Notes: generated from the letters alone by a model not told the origin. DNA of 41,787 nt from a virus (IMGVR_UViG_3300048921_000095:1-41787); one strand, 5' to 3'. Counted from the stretch's first letter, positions 1 through 7,130 are shown. Numbers and translations are program-made.

Positions 1-258
1 TACAACAAAGTGAGCCAGGCGTTCACCGTCTTCCTGCCCGTGCGTTCCGTCGGCGTGATGGGCGATGGTCGTAAATATGACTGGGTTGTCTCCCTGCGCG
101 CGGTCGAAACTATCGACTTTATGACCGCCCACTGGGCGCACCTGCCGTATGACTTCCTGGGCCGCGTCTCTAACCGCATTATCAACGAAGTGAACGGTAT
201 TTCCCGTGTCGTATATGACATCAGCGGGAAGCCGCCAGCTACGATTGAGTGGGAATGA
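1..258 (+). CDS. guaA: GMP synthase (glutamine-hydrolysing), C-terminal 85 residues
   Basis: The frame is open from base 1 and ends at TGA 256-258. The translation ([14 protein letters not shown]...PATIEWE) is the C-terminal dimerisation domain of GuaA, which converts XMP to GMP using glutamine and ATP in the cytoplasm. The start lies outside the window, so the gene is partial here. The last codons (Ile-Glu-Trp-Glu-stop) lie inside the prophage attachment core, so integration leaves the protein sequence intact. This is host sequence and marks the left prophage boundary. Identification is secure because the C-terminus is very highly conserved in enterobacteria. Confidence 0.97.
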   Translation, partial: YNKVSQAFTVFLPVRSVGVMGDGRKYDWVVSLRAVETIDFMTAHWAHLPYDFLGRVSNRIINEVNGISRVVYDISGKPPATIEWE

Positions 259-259
259 T
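244..259 (+). other. attL core at guaA 3' end
   Basis: ATTGAGTGGGAATGAT here matches ATCGAGTGGGAATGAT at 41622-41637 with one mismatch, a silent Ile codon change. Thirteen bases (247-259) are identical. The core spans the last four GuaA codons and the stop. Confidence 0.9.
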
Positions 260-304
260 GAATAGCTAGCTCATAGCTAATCATGACTATTCAAAATCAA
301 ATCC

Positions 305-331
305 AACCCTCTGTTTTTACAGAGGGTTTTT
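305..331 (+). terminator. prophage-borne replacement guaA terminator
   Basis: A perfect 10-bp stem AACCCTCTGT/ACAGAGGGTT with a TTTT loop is followed by a T run. It sits 46 bp inside the prophage from attL. It has the same architecture (10-bp AACCC-type stem, 4-nt loop) as the terminator 43 bp beyond attR, so the phage appears to restore termination of guaA after it integrates. Confidence 0.85.
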
Positions 332-374
332 GTTTATATCTACCCATACCTATTCACTGTATCTCACGTTTTTT

Positions 375-394
375 GACGGTATGCATGACGGTAT
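375..394 (+). repeat. candidate integrase arm-type sites, left
   Basis: GACGGTAT occurs twice (375-382 and 387-394) with a 12-bp period. The same arrangement recurs at 41543-41562 near the right end. Paired direct repeats flanking both att cores are what tyrosine integrases use as arm sites, so I infer that role. Confidence 0.6.
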
Positions 395-408
395 TACCTA
401 AAAGGTAT
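394..408. promoter_or_regulatory. operator TTACC-N5-GGTAT upstream of int
   Basis: This copy of the 15-bp palindrome has one mismatch in the last base. It lies 43 bp before the integrase start and directly abuts the left arm-type repeats, so repressor and integrase binding could compete here. A possible -10 (TATACT, 406-411) overlaps its right half. Confidence 0.65.
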
Positions 409-450
409 ACTCTCATTCCGTCATTTTAACTGTGCAGATCCGGGTGAATC

Positions 451-1707
451 GTGCTTACCGATACCAAACTAAAAAACCTCAAGCCGCAAGAAAAAATCTA
501 CAAGGTCTCAGACCGCGACGGACTGTATGTTGCGGTGCTCCCGTCAGGCAGTGTCTCGTTCCGCTATGACTATCGCATTAACGGTCGCCGTGAAACGCTG
601 GTGATCGGGCAGTATGGTCGTGACGGTATCACGCTTGCTGAAGCACGTGACGAATTGATAGCAGCCAAAAAGCTCCTCAAGGCAGGCCAGTCGCCCGCTG
701 CGGCGAAACGTGACGGTATGCTGAGAGCGCGTGGAGAAGAGGCATTTTCCGCTCATACCGTCGCTTACATGAAGCATGTCACCCTGGCGGACAGCACCAG
801 GCAGATGAAGCAGGCGGTTATCGACCGCGATATTCTTCCGGCTCTGGGCAAAAAGCTTATGGGTGAAGTCACTACCAGCATGGTTCGCGACCTGTGCGAC
901 AGGATAGTAGCCCGCGGCGGTAGAGCCACGGCGGTGCAGGCCAGGCAGTTAATCAACAGCATATACCGCTATGCCAATGACCGCGGGCACAGCTACGTTA
1001 ATCCGGCCGCGTCGATTAACCCGACGGCGATCGCCGTGTTCAAACCTAAGAGCCGGAGCCTGACGCCGGAAGAGATCGGTACGCTGTTACGATCGCTTGA
1101 TACCGTCAGCGCCATGCCGACGCTGAAGCTTGCCGTTAAGCTGGTGCTGATCACCCTTATCAGGAAAAGCGAGTTCACGCTGGCGACGTGGAAAGAGGTC
1201 GACTTCCGCAAAGCAACCTGGTCAATCCCGGCGGGCAGGATGAAGGCGGGGCGCGACCACGTCATCTACCTGCCCAGGCAGGCGCTTGATCTGATGGTTG
1301 GGTTGCAGATGTGCGCCGGCGGCAGCGAGTACCTTTTGCCAGGCCGTTACGATATCCGCAAGCCGCTGTCGAATGCCGCCCTCAACTCGGTGATCAACCG
1401 GGCTGTTGAAGAGGCCAATAAAAATGGCGTCGAGCTGGCGGCGCTCAGCGTGCATGACCTGCGCCGTACCGGCAGCACGCTGCTGCACGAAGCAGGTTTC
1501 CCGTCTGACTGGATAGAGAAGGCGCTGGCGCATGAGCAGCGCGGCGTGCGGGCGGTGTACAACAGAGCGGAGTATTCCCGGCAGCGGGCTTATATGTTGC
1601 AGCAGTGGGCAGATATGATTGATGTGTGGGCTGCCGGTGAGCATTACGATCTAGTGCCGTTCTCACCGGCTAAGTTTGAGGCGTGGCTGAAAGAGACGGA
1701 TAAATAA
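451..1707 (+). CDS. int: tyrosine-family prophage integrase
   Basis: This 418-aa protein has the P4-integrase layout: an N-terminal DUF4102-type arm-binding segment (about residues 1-85, with GLYVAVLPSGS and YGRDGITLAEAR), a SAM-like core-binding segment (about 98-185) and a C-terminal catalytic domain. Visible catalytic residues are Arg238 (LIRKSEFTLATW), His335 and Arg338 (HDLRRTGSTLLHEAG), His361 and the nucleophile Tyr370 (HEQRGVRAVY). It catalyses recombination between attP and the guaA attB. The only reasonable start is GTG at 451. It is transcribed towards the interior, convergent with the leftward early operon, and an operator-like site precedes it. Length and motifs are typical, with no sign of decay. 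Confidence 0.95.
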   Translation: MLTDTKLKNLKPQEKIYKVSDRDGLYVAVLPSGSVSFRYDYRINGRRETLVIGQYGRDGITLAEARDELIAAKKLLKAGQSPAAAKRDGMLRARGEEAFSAHTVAYMKHVTLADSTRQMKQAVIDRDILPALGKKLMGEVTTSMVRDLCDRIVARGGRATAVQARQLINSIYRYANDRGHSYVNPAASINPTAIAVFKPKSRSLTPEEIGTLLRSLDTVSAMPTLKLAVKLVLITLIRKSEFTLATWKEVDFRKATWSIPAGRMKAGRDHVIYLPRQALDLMVGLQMCAGGSEYLLPGRYDIRKPLSNAALNSVINRAVEEANKNGVELAALSVHDLRRTGSTLLHEAGFPSDWIEKALAHEQRGVRAVYNRAEYSRQRAYMLQQWADMIDVWAAGEHYDLVPFSPAKFEAWLKETDK

Positions 1708-1708
1708 A

Positions 1709-1909
1709 TCAATGTGACATGTCACTACATTCAATCTCGCCGCAGCGCGTGCACTGCCGGTGATCACCTTGTCCTGCCCATTCATGGAGGCAGTCGCCGC
1801 GCATCAGCATGCGGTATGCCTCCAGCTGGAAATCCTCCTTGATTGAGCGCTGGCGCGATTCCAGATCAGCGATGCGGACAGCCAGCGCTTCGCGCGTTAC
1901 GGCGGTCAT
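1709..1909 (-). CDS. small zinc-ribbon-like protein
   Basis: This is a 66-aa protein with a helical N-terminal half (VRIADLESRQRSIKEDFQLE) and a C-terminal Cys/His cluster (CLHEWAGQGDHRQCTRCGEIEC) that looks able to bind one zinc ion. It is the last gene of the leftward early operon, and its ATG overlaps the methylase stop by four bases. I do not recognise a family. Its final codons overlap a perfect GTGAC-AT-GTCAC palindrome. A nucleic-acid-binding accessory role is plausible from the zinc ribbon but not shown. Confidence 0.7.
   Translation of the reverse strand: MTAVTREALAVRIADLESRQRSIKEDFQLEAYRMLMRGDCLHEWAGQGDHRQCTRCGEIECSDMSH
1714..1725. repeat. GTGAC-AT-GTCAC palindrome between convergent genes
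   Basis: This perfect 12-bp palindrome sits between int and the convergent leftward operon. The same form recurs at 16610-16621, with variant centres at 14140-14151 and 31050-31061. GTCAC is also the unit of the iterons in the replication gene. Function is unknown. Confidence 0.5.
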
Positions 1910-2556
1910 GCTGCCCGCTCCCTGCCCTGATTATCCGACGGTGCCAGCGGCGCATTACTGAAGGCCTGCGCCATACCAGAAACATCCAGCGCATAGCCGG
2001 GGTGAAGCTGCACCGCCGGGCCATCGCACTGGTTGCCCCACACATCGAAGCCATGCGACGACTGGCGGGCGAAGAGTTCAATGCGCGGCACATCGCCCAG
2101 CAGTTTAACCAACTTCTCTCGCACGCAATCCGGCTTCTGCGAATGCGCCAGGCGCGGCGCGGTGAATGACTGAATAATCCCTGCATTCATGCGCTCAGGC
2201 AGTTTGCCGCGCACCGCAAACAGGCAGTCTTCGCTGTTGGCGCGGGTCATGTGGCCCATACCCATCACCAGCTTGTCGGCCTGGCGGCTTCCGCATTTAT
2301 TCCAGGTAAAACCCTTCATTGTCATCAGTCGGAATCCCCACGCTTCGACAACCTTAAGAGCCTCTACCGGCTGCGTCGGCACCCACCACATAGCGAGCAG
2401 GCAGTTTTCAGCAGCCAGATCCCACACCGGCAGGCGGCAGATATCCTGCACGCCCATTACCGGATATTTGAAGCCCGCGCCGCGGTCACCGTCGGCGGCT
2501 TTGTCGCGATATGCCCACGGCGGATCAGCGTAGATGAGGGTGTATTTACCGGTCAT
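1906..2556 (-). CDS. MT-A70 family adenine N6 DNA methyltransferase
   Basis: The 216-aa protein has the MT-A70 catalytic tetrad DPPW at residues 11-14 (LIYADPPWAYRDK), a conserved ENCLLAMWW strand and a C-terminal region (RIELFARQSSHGFDVWGNQ) typical of phage members. These enzymes transfer a methyl group from S-adenosylmethionine to the N6 of adenine. In phages they are thought to protect DNA from host restriction or to mark it. It overlaps DUF4406 upstream and the zinc-ribbon gene downstream by four bases each. No cognate nuclease gene is adjacent, so it is an orphan methylase. The target sequence cannot be read from the protein. Confidence 0.9.
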   Translation of the reverse strand: MTGKYTLIYADPPWAYRDKAADGDRGAGFKYPVMGVQDICRLPVWDLAAENCLLAMWWVPTQPVEALKVVEAWGFRLMTMKGFTWNKCGSRQADKLVMGMGHMTRANSEDCLFAVRGKLPERMNAGIIQSFTAPRLAHSQKPDCVREKLVKLLGDVPRIELFARQSSHGFDVWGNQCDGPAVQLHPGYALDVSGMAQAFSNAPLAPSDNQGRERAA

Positions 2557-2840
2557 GCGGAATGCTCCATGATGATGTCGAGGCCTAATTTTTTAGCCAT
2601 CGCGTGCTCTGCGATCGCGCCTTCTGATTTATCCCACCCACGAAGCATGAAAATGGCGTCAGCACTGCGAAGCATGGCGAGGCAAATATCCATGTACTGA
2701 AATTGAGTGAGCCCGTCAGGTAAAACAGCAGGACACAAAACAACATGGCCCTGCTTCATCAGAGATAAATGCTGCTTACGGAAAGCATCTCGGTTGAAAT
2801 CTGGGAAACCTGTCATTGGTCCGGCGATATAAACTTTCAT
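2553..2840 (-). CDS. DUF4406 protein (nucleoside deoxyribosyltransferase-like fold)
   Basis: This 95-aa protein begins MKVYIAGPMTGFPDFNRDAF, the hallmark of DUF4406, a phage family with the fold of nucleoside 2-deoxyribosyltransferases. A downstream DAIFMLRGWDKSEGA segment matches the usual ligand-pocket region with an acidic and a tryptophan-rich stretch. A role in nucleotide metabolism is plausible, but the activity of this family is not established to my knowledge. It is translationally coupled on both sides (ATGA overlaps) inside the leftward early operon. Length is normal for the family. Confidence 0.85.
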   Translation of the reverse strand: MKVYIAGPMTGFPDFNRDAFRKQHLSLMKQGHVVLCPAVLPDGLTQFQYMDICLAMLRSADAIFMLRGWDKSEGAIAEHAMAKKLGLDIIMEHSA

Positions 2841-2995
2841 TTCCCACCCCTGCTATTGTGAATCTGCTCCGCGATGCGCTGAGCCTTTAATGGGTTTTTG
2901 ATTACCTGGCCGTCGGGAGAAACCCAGCCACGGCGCAGCATTGAATACGGCAGCGTGACGCTGCCAACGGTGATCCCGTCATGTGGGTTAGTCAT
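2837..2995 (-). CDS. 52-aa hypothetical protein
   Basis: The frame opens at ATG 2995, overlapping the end of the PerC-like gene, and closes at TGA 2839-2837 in an ATGA overlap with DUF4406. The sequence MTNPHDGITVGSVTLPYSML...GWVSPDGQVI continues to a basic helical end. Conserved-looking operon position and tight coupling at the 3' end argue that it is real. I recognise no family. A longer reading in the same frame (to 3295) is mostly antisense-like sequence overlapping the PerC-like gene and is not favoured. Confidence 0.65.
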   Translation of the reverse strand: MTNPHDGITVGSVTLPYSMLRRGWVSPDGQVIKNPLKAQRIAEQIHNSRGGK

Positions 2996-3305
2996 ACACC
3001 ACCCCGCGAGCGCCGATGCCGCTGTAGTCGCCCCGGCGCAGACCGTTGCCACGGGTGATGCACTGCTCGCGGCGGATGGCAATCTTCGCCCGCTCCACCT
3101 CCGTCTGCGCAGCGTCCAGGCATTTAAGCCAGAGGCATGATGCACGGCGGTACTTTCCCGCCTTCTCCTGCTCGATGGCACGCTGCTCGATAAGCTTTGC
3201 TTTCGGGCTGATAGCCACCGTTTTCTCGCTGGAGCGCACCGCGACTTTGGTGTTGTGGTAATTGGCCAGCTTTTTGGCGTTGTACTGCTCAACATTCTTT
3301 CTCAT
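2988..3305 (-). CDS. PerC-like transcriptional regulator
   Basis: This 105-aa protein starts MRKNVEQYNAKKLANYHN at ATG 3305, coupled by ATGA to the membrane peptide upstream. Its C-terminal half (EKAGKYRRASCLWLKCLDAAQTEVERAKIAIRREQC, in segments) resembles the PerC/DUF-type domain found in enterobacterial phages. There, a helical pair containing A-R-x-W-L...T-x-x-ER...RR-x-x-C is conserved. PerC relatives in enteropathogenic E. coli activate host promoters. Prophage copies may do likewise, but that is inference. An upstream in-frame extension to 3389 exists and is rejected because it would overlap two genes. Confidence 0.65.
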   Translation of the reverse strand: MRKNVEQYNAKKLANYHNTKVAVRSSEKTVAISPKAKLIEQRAIEQEKAGKYRRASCLWLKCLDAAQTEVERAKIAIRREQCITRGNGLRRGDYSGIGARGVVYD

Positions 3306-3418
3306 CGGATCCAGCCTTCGCGCGCAATGAGCGCTATCAGAAACAGGTAAAGTGAAACGGAGGTCAGGTACCAGTAATGCCCTGACCATTTTTCCCAGTG
3401 CCCGCGCAGCCTGTTCAT
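3302..3418 (-). CDS. 38-aa predicted single-pass membrane peptide
   Basis: This frame starts at ATG 3418 (ATGA overlap with the AlpA-type gene) and ends at TGA 3304-3302 (ATGA overlap with the PerC-like gene). It encodes a basic N-terminus (MNRLRGHWEKWSGHYW), a hydrophobic stretch (YLTSVSLYLFLIALIA) long enough to cross the membrane, and a short REGWIR tail. The double overlap within a coupled operon supports expression. No family is recognised. It could be a toxin-like, exclusion or membrane-sensing peptide, but nothing in the sequence decides this. Confidence 0.6.
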   Translation of the reverse strand: MNRLRGHWEKWSGHYWYLTSVSLYLFLIALIAREGWIR

Positions 3419-3663
3419 GCAGCGCTGCTCACCGGGCGGTAAGACCTGAGTTGAACAGGAGGCTTCTTACCCTGGTAGGTTGCCGGGCTGGATGCCTGCC
3501 GCTCATCGAGCCAGGCCTCAACCTCGTTTTTGTTCCACGCACAGCGGCGGTCAGTGATCCAGAAGCGCTGCGGGAATTCGCCGTTACGCTCCATGCGGTC
3601 GATAGTGCTCCACGACAGCGGCACCACCGCCAGAAGTTCCTTTTTGCCAAATGCACCTTTCAT
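3415..3663 (-). CDS. AlpA/MerR-type HTH protein, candidate excisionase
   Basis: The 82-aa protein contains a MerR-like winged HTH: FGKKELLAVVPLSWSTIDRMERNGEFPQRFWI followed by CAWNKNEVEAWLDER, the pattern of AlpA-family regulators. In prophages with P4-like integrases such proteins act as excisionases or as activators of int. It starts at ATG 3663 with a good GAGAGG ribosome site and is separated from RecT by 48 bp, the largest gap in this operon. Its C-terminal Ser/Pro-rich tail is unremarkable. Excisionase is the best guess because no other candidate is present. Confidence 0.75.
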   Translation of the reverse strand: MKGAFGKKELLAVVPLSWSTIDRMERNGEFPQRFWITDRRCAWNKNEVEAWLDERQASSPATYQGKKPPVQLRSYRPVSSAA

Positions 3664-3711
3664 AGATACCTCTCTGGTTGCATGTGTGGCGCCGCAGCGC
3701 CACGGTGGTTG

Positions 3712-4602
3712 TTACATAGGGATGTCGAGCAGCTCGTTTTTACGGATGCCGTAGACGTCGGTTGCCGTTTCGAGCAGATCCTCACGACCGGCCAGCACTT
3801 TGGCGGCGAACTTATACGCCTTATCCAGCTCTTCAACGGTCTTCGAGTGCATAGCCTTTTCGGAGAAAGCGGACAGCAACTCTTTCGGACTGCGTTCTTC
3901 TTTCTGCGTTGACTGCTTCTCTTCCACTGGAGCGCTGTCGGCGGCTTTACCGTTGATAAGCGCATTCATACCGGCAGCCGTGGCGGGCGGCGGAGTAACG
4001 TCACGCTCCACGCGCGGGCGGCTCTCTTCCAGCTCATCCGGGGTGTAGACGCCGAGCAGCACATCCGGAGCATGCAGGCGCGCCCAGCGCTTAACGCAGA
4101 GGTAAGCCAGTTGCTGACGTGGATCCTGTTCCCACAGTGGTGAGTTACGCACCCCGGCCTGCGCCATGCTGATCGTCAGTGAGCGCGGATCAGCTTCGCC
4201 TTTGATGGTTGCCGACACGGTTACGGTGAGTGACGGTGATTTGTCGGTCTTGCCGTTCACCTTCGACCAGTCACCGGCCCACTCGTAATTCAGTCGGGTT
4301 GTCAGCAGGTTTGAGGATGACACCACCGCGTTGACCAGTTGCGCTTCATAGCCCAGAGTGCCGTTAACGACGTGCGTTTTCTGCGCCACGGCGAAGGGGT
4401 TCATGCCCCACTGCGCCGCCTGCATCGTCACCGCCAGGCAGTCAGCAGGCTTGCCAGCCAGGTGCTGAGGCACGGTTGCCTTACTCTGCGACATCAACTC
4501 AGCGAAGCGAACCAGCTGGTTCATGCCTTCCGGGCTGAAAATTGCCGCAGCGGTGCCGACGGTAGCGTTAGCCTGGGTGGTTAAAGTCATTTCGTTGCTC
4601 AT
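3712..4602 (-). CDS. recT: RecT-family single-strand annealing recombinase
   Basis: This 296-aa protein matches RecT: an N-terminal region with SQSKATVPQHLAGKPADCLAV and MQAAQWGMNPF, the core HVVNGTLGYEAQLVNAVV, and the signature NSPLWEQDPRQQLAYLCVKRWAR. It anneals complementary single strands during phage recombination and works with the nuclease encoded just upstream. The start chosen is ATG 4602 (MSNEMTLTTQ), which overlaps the nuclease stop as ATGA; nine extra in-frame codons exist but would deepen the overlap. The C-terminal 80 residues after the core are acidic and low-complexity, as is usual in the family. Confidence 0.93.
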   Translation of the reverse strand: MSNEMTLTTQANATVGTAAAIFSPEGMNQLVRFAELMSQSKATVPQHLAGKPADCLAVTMQAAQWGMNPFAVAQKTHVVNGTLGYEAQLVNAVVSSSNLLTTRLNYEWAGDWSKVNGKTDKSPSLTVTVSATIKGEADPRSLTISMAQAGVRNSPLWEQDPRQQLAYLCVKRWARLHAPDVLLGVYTPDELEESRPRVERDVTPPPATAAGMNALINGKAADSAPVEEKQSTQKEERSPKELLSAFSEKAMHSKTVEELDKAYKFAAKVLAGREDLLETATDVYGIRKNELLDIPM

Positions 4603-5420
4603 ACGTAAGCGTCCTGTTTGCGTGCCCACTCAGGGCGTTTGATAATTTCCACACCGCCCCAGTCATTGGTGGTGCGGCAATGGTGATAGGTATTCAGATC
4701 CCGGCGAAACAGCGCATGCCCTGCGTCGATATCCGGCGCATCCAGTTCAAACACGCGCACCGGGTAGCGGCCACAGTCGATGGTTTCGCTGACGGCGATG
4801 AAAATAAAACCGTGAGGTTCGCCTGTCGTTTGCTGACCGCCTTCCCGGTACATCGCGTCCTGAACGTGGTAGCGGAATTCCTCGATATGCCGCGCGAAGC
4901 GATCCATATCAGCCACTTTTTTCACGTCCAGCATGATGGGGTGCTTAATCAGCCGCTTATCCGGGCGGATTCGGCATAGCTCGCCAGTCTCCGGATCAAT
5001 CCAGTAGTGCGATGATTCACATTGGCCTTCTGCTTCTAGTAACCAGCGCGCCGCCGGGTGCGCCATAACGCTTTCGCGCATCAGTTGCAGCTTCCGGCCC
5101 TGTTCGGCATCCATAACGGTCATGCCTTTACCTGCAACCTCAGCCAGGAATGCGGATTCCTCTTCCTTGCCTGCATTGCTGCGGCGGTTAAATTGCGGTG
5201 CAACGATGAAGCGCTTGTCGAATTCTTGCGGCTCCAGAATCACGCAGTGCAGCGCGGTGCCCATGTCCAACGCTTTAAGCTTTTCGGTGTCGACCGGAGC
5301 CGCGCGCTGCCACTTCAGCATTGCCGGATTGATCGCCACCATGTCCAGCATCGACTTACTCACACCTTCACCGGCGTGGTAAGCATCGTTAGGGATGTTG
5401 TGGTAGATGCCAGGTTTCAT
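4599..5420 (-). CDS. RecE-type exonuclease VIII C-terminal nuclease
   Basis: The 273-aa protein begins MKPGIYHNIPNDAYHAGEGVS, typical of PD-(D/E)XK exonucleases of the RecE C-terminal family. Visible active-site elements are His58 (GTALHCVIL), Asp154 (IRPDKRL), Asp165-x-Lys167 (LDVKK) and the QxxxY motif at 187-191 (QDAMY). It should degrade the 5' strand of linear duplex DNA to give 3' overhangs for RecT. Length equals the stand-alone nuclease domain; the long N-terminal part of E. coli RecE is absent. The gene is coupled to RecT downstream and to a 100-aa gene upstream. Confidence 0.9.
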   Translation of the reverse strand: MKPGIYHNIPNDAYHAGEGVSKSMLDMVAINPAMLKWQRAAPVDTEKLKALDMGTALHCVILEPQEFDKRFIVAPQFNRRSNAGKEEESAFLAEVAGKGMTVMDAEQGRKLQLMRESVMAHPAARWLLEAEGQCESSHYWIDPETGELCRIRPDKRLIKHPIMLDVKKVADMDRFARHIEEFRYHVQDAMYREGGQQTTGEPHGFIFIAVSETIDCGRYPVRVFELDAPDIDAGHALFRRDLNTYHHCRTTNDWGGVEIIKRPEWARKQDAYV

Positions 5421-5719
5421 GCTGCTGCGCTCCCGGTGTCGATTTTGTCGGCCATATCCCAGCGACCGATGATGCCGGTAAGCTCGCTAACCATCTTTGC
5501 CATGGCGTCTTCGTACTCGACGCTTTCTTTTGCAGCTTCCAGAATCTCAGGGCGAACACCGGCGCGCAGCATGGCGCGGTCCAGATCTGCTTCGAACTGT
5601 GCCGGAGTAACCGCGTCCTGCAATTCCACCTGGCGGGTGTGAAGTTCCTCAGCCAGCGCGTTATCGCATTCGAAATAGCCCATCAGCATTTTCAGCTTCA
5701 TTTGTTCTTTAATTTTCAT
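5417..5719 (-). CDS. 100-aa helical protein of the recombination operon
   Basis: The protein starts MKIKEQMKLKMLMGYFECDN at ATG 5719, overlapping the stop of the 57-aa gene as ATGA, and overlaps the nuclease start. It is predicted mainly helical, with many charged residues (LDRAMLRAGVRPEILEAAKES) and no Cys or membrane segment. An in-frame extension to 5944 is open but would cover the 57-aa gene and lacks coding character. I do not recognise a family. Position suggests an accessory role in recombination or early takeover. Confidence 0.65.
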   Translation of the reverse strand: MKIKEQMKLKMLMGYFECDNALAEELHTRQVELQDAVTPAQFEADLDRAMLRAGVRPEILEAAKESVEYEDAMAKMVSELTGIIGRWDMADKIDTGSAAA

Positions 5720-5889
5720 TTGGTCACCCCACAAAGTGCTGCGAATCCTGCTTTCACCATCTGGTCGAAGTTCATGGTGATGCTGTCGCGTTTGTTGCTT
5801 ACCGAAACCAGTTTCCACACATAGCCGCAGGCCATTTTGATAACTGCGTGTTCGGTGCCGTTGTATGTCACTACCGGTGCGCTGTTCAT
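5716..5889 (-). CDS. 57-aa hypothetical protein
   Basis: ATG 5889 to TGA 5718-5716 gives MNSAPVVTYNGTEHAVIKMA...GFAALCGVTK. It follows the 330-aa coiled-coil gene after 8 bp and ends in an ATGA overlap with the next gene. The predicted content is beta-rich with two Cys residues. No family is recognised. Exact junctions on both sides in an operon of coupled genes make it a likely real gene. Confidence 0.6.
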   Translation of the reverse strand: MNSAPVVTYNGTEHAVIKMACGYVWKLVSVSNKRDSITMNFDQMVKAGFAALCGVTK

Positions 5890-5897
5890 TTTGATAA

Positions 5898-6890
5898 TCA
5901 GTACTTAATTGAGACGGCCGATACTTTTCCGCTGGCGATAGCAATCAGCGCTTTCTCTGCTATTTCCTGCGAAAGACCGCTTTCGATGAGGTCTGCGATA
6001 GCCTGACGGTTGATGGTGCGGCGATGCTCTTTGTCAGCTGCACGGCTCGCTTCTTCATCGGCGATGCGTTTTTGTTCTGCCAGACGGGCAGCTTCTTTGG
6101 CTTCGGCTTCGCGCTTGATTCGATCGGCTTCTTCCTGTGCTTTGCGCTGCTCGGCGGCGATAGCGGCCTGCTTTTCACTTTCAGCGCGCAGGCGGGCCTC
6201 TTCGGCTTCACGTTGCGCGCGCTGTTCGGCTTCAATGCGCTGACGCTCGGCGGCTTCTGCGCGGGCTTTCTCTTCAGCTTCCCGGCGGGCTGCTGCTTCA
6301 ATCTCTGCACGATGGCGCGCTTCTGCTTCGCGCTGTGCCTTCTCGGCGGCTTCGCGTTGCAGCTGTTCATCACGCTCGCGCTGTTCCTGTTCAGCCCGGC
6401 GGCGCTGCTCTTCGCGTTCGCGGTCAAATTTGTAATTTTCAAGCAAGGCTAATTCATGATCCGCTTCGAACCTGGCGGCCTGCTCCTGATCAAACTTGGC
6501 GTTCATCTCCAGCGCTTCGACGTGCATAGCGTTCATGGCTTCCTCTGCCTTGAGGCGTTCCTGCTCGGCTTCCCATTCGGTGAGTGGGCGGCGGGTCGCA
6601 TCGCGCAGCTCGTCACAGGCATCAACGAAACGCTTAATCTCGGCCTCAGCGGGGCGCACAGCCTCTTTCAGCCGTTTCAGGTACTCACGCCCCGGCTTCT
6701 CAATTGCCGTCTTGCTGCGAGATACCTGCGCCGCCAGCGAGGCGACACGTTCACGACCTTTTTTGGTGCTAAGGTCAGGTACTTCACTGACCGCCTGGCG
6801 GATCTGATCGAGATAAGAATCAAGACCATTAGGCACATAAAGCGCCGGAGCCTGCTCCGGGTTGATTTCGATGACTGTTAATTCGCTCAC
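5898..6890 (-). CDS. 330-aa coiled-coil protein of the recT operon
   Basis: Residues about 1-110 are a mixed domain (MSELTVIEINPEQAPALYVP; TKKGRERVASLAAQVSRSKT). Residues about 115-290 form an uninterrupted charged coiled coil rich in Glu, Arg, Ala and Gln, with repeats of the type EAEEKARAEA. The end (INRQAIADLIESGLSQEIAEKAL) is a globular helical tail. Similar long helical proteins are encoded next to phage recombination genes, but I know of no fixed function. The GTG start at 6890 overlaps the upstream stop as GTGA. TolA-like annotations for such proteins reflect low complexity only. Soluble, with no signal peptide. Confidence 0.75.
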   Translation of the reverse strand: MSELTVIEINPEQAPALYVPNGLDSYLDQIRQAVSEVPDLSTKKGRERVASLAAQVSRSKTAIEKPGREYLKRLKEAVRPAEAEIKRFVDACDELRDATRRPLTEWEAEQERLKAEEAMNAMHVEALEMNAKFDQEQAARFEADHELALLENYKFDREREEQRRRAEQEQRERDEQLQREAAEKAQREAEARHRAEIEAAARREAEEKARAEAAERQRIEAEQRAQREAEEARLRAESEKQAAIAAEQRKAQEEADRIKREAEAKEAARLAEQKRIADEEASRAADKEHRRTINRQAIADLIESGLSQEIAEKALIAIASGKVSAVSIKY

Positions 6891-7036
6891 TTGACCACCT
6901 CCATATTCATTTCTGTTTTAAAAGCCAGCTTGGTGGTAAACGCCCAGTTGATGGCCTCATGCAGCGTCTTAAACTTGCTGCTCATCAGCCCGCACGCCGT
7001 AACGCAGAACCAACCGTCTATGATTTTCCACTGCAT
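6887..7036 (-). CDS. 49-aa hypothetical protein, first gene of leftward operon
   Basis: ATG 7036 to TGA 6889-6887 encodes MQWKIIDGWFCVTACGLMSS, then KFKTLHEAINWAF and a Met-rich end. It is the first frame after the leftward promoter at 7061-7096 and is coupled to the coiled-coil gene by a GTGA overlap. A short beta-hairpin followed by a helix (WxxxxGxxxCxxxCG...F.TLxEAxxW) is visible. No family is recognised. Confidence 0.6.
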   Translation of the reverse strand: MQWKIIDGWFCVTACGLMSSKFKTLHEAINWAFTTKLAFKTEMNMEVVK

Positions 7037-7053
7037 GATTCGTTACCTCAGTG

Positions 7054-7096
7054 TTACCGTTGAGGTAATCATTAACCGTATATGGGTTGAAGTCAA
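7054..7096 (-). promoter_or_regulatory. leftward early promoter with operator
   Basis: On the minus strand a -35 TTGACT (7096-7091), a 17-bp spacer and a -10-like AATGAT (7073-7068) lead into the leftward operon. A perfect operator TTACC-N5-GGTAA at 7054-7068 covers the expected start point. The spacer contains an AACC-N6-GGTT-like element (7074-7088) centred 20 bp from the operator. A second TTACC half site lies at 7043-7047. Confidence 0.7.
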
Positions 7097-7115
7097 TAGA
7101 TATGAACATAAAAAA

Positions 7116-7130
7116 TTACCCAGCAGGTAA
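7116..7130. promoter_or_regulatory. operator TTACC-N5-GGTAA, distal leftward site
   Basis: A perfect copy lies about 62 bp upstream of the first leftward operator (centre to centre). The pair, with the AACCGTATATGG element between them, repeats the spacing seen at 10324-10400 (upstream operator 42-43 bp from the element, downstream operator 19-20 bp). Cooperative binding or looping is possible. Confidence 0.7.

Noticed and set aside
1222-1644. Long minus-strand frames opposite int
   Set aside because: Arg/His-rich shadow translations without starts or family features.
5719-5944. N-terminal extension of the 100-aa gene
   Set aside because: It overlaps the 57-aa frame entirely, and ATG 5719 gives the ATGA coupling seen throughout the operon.
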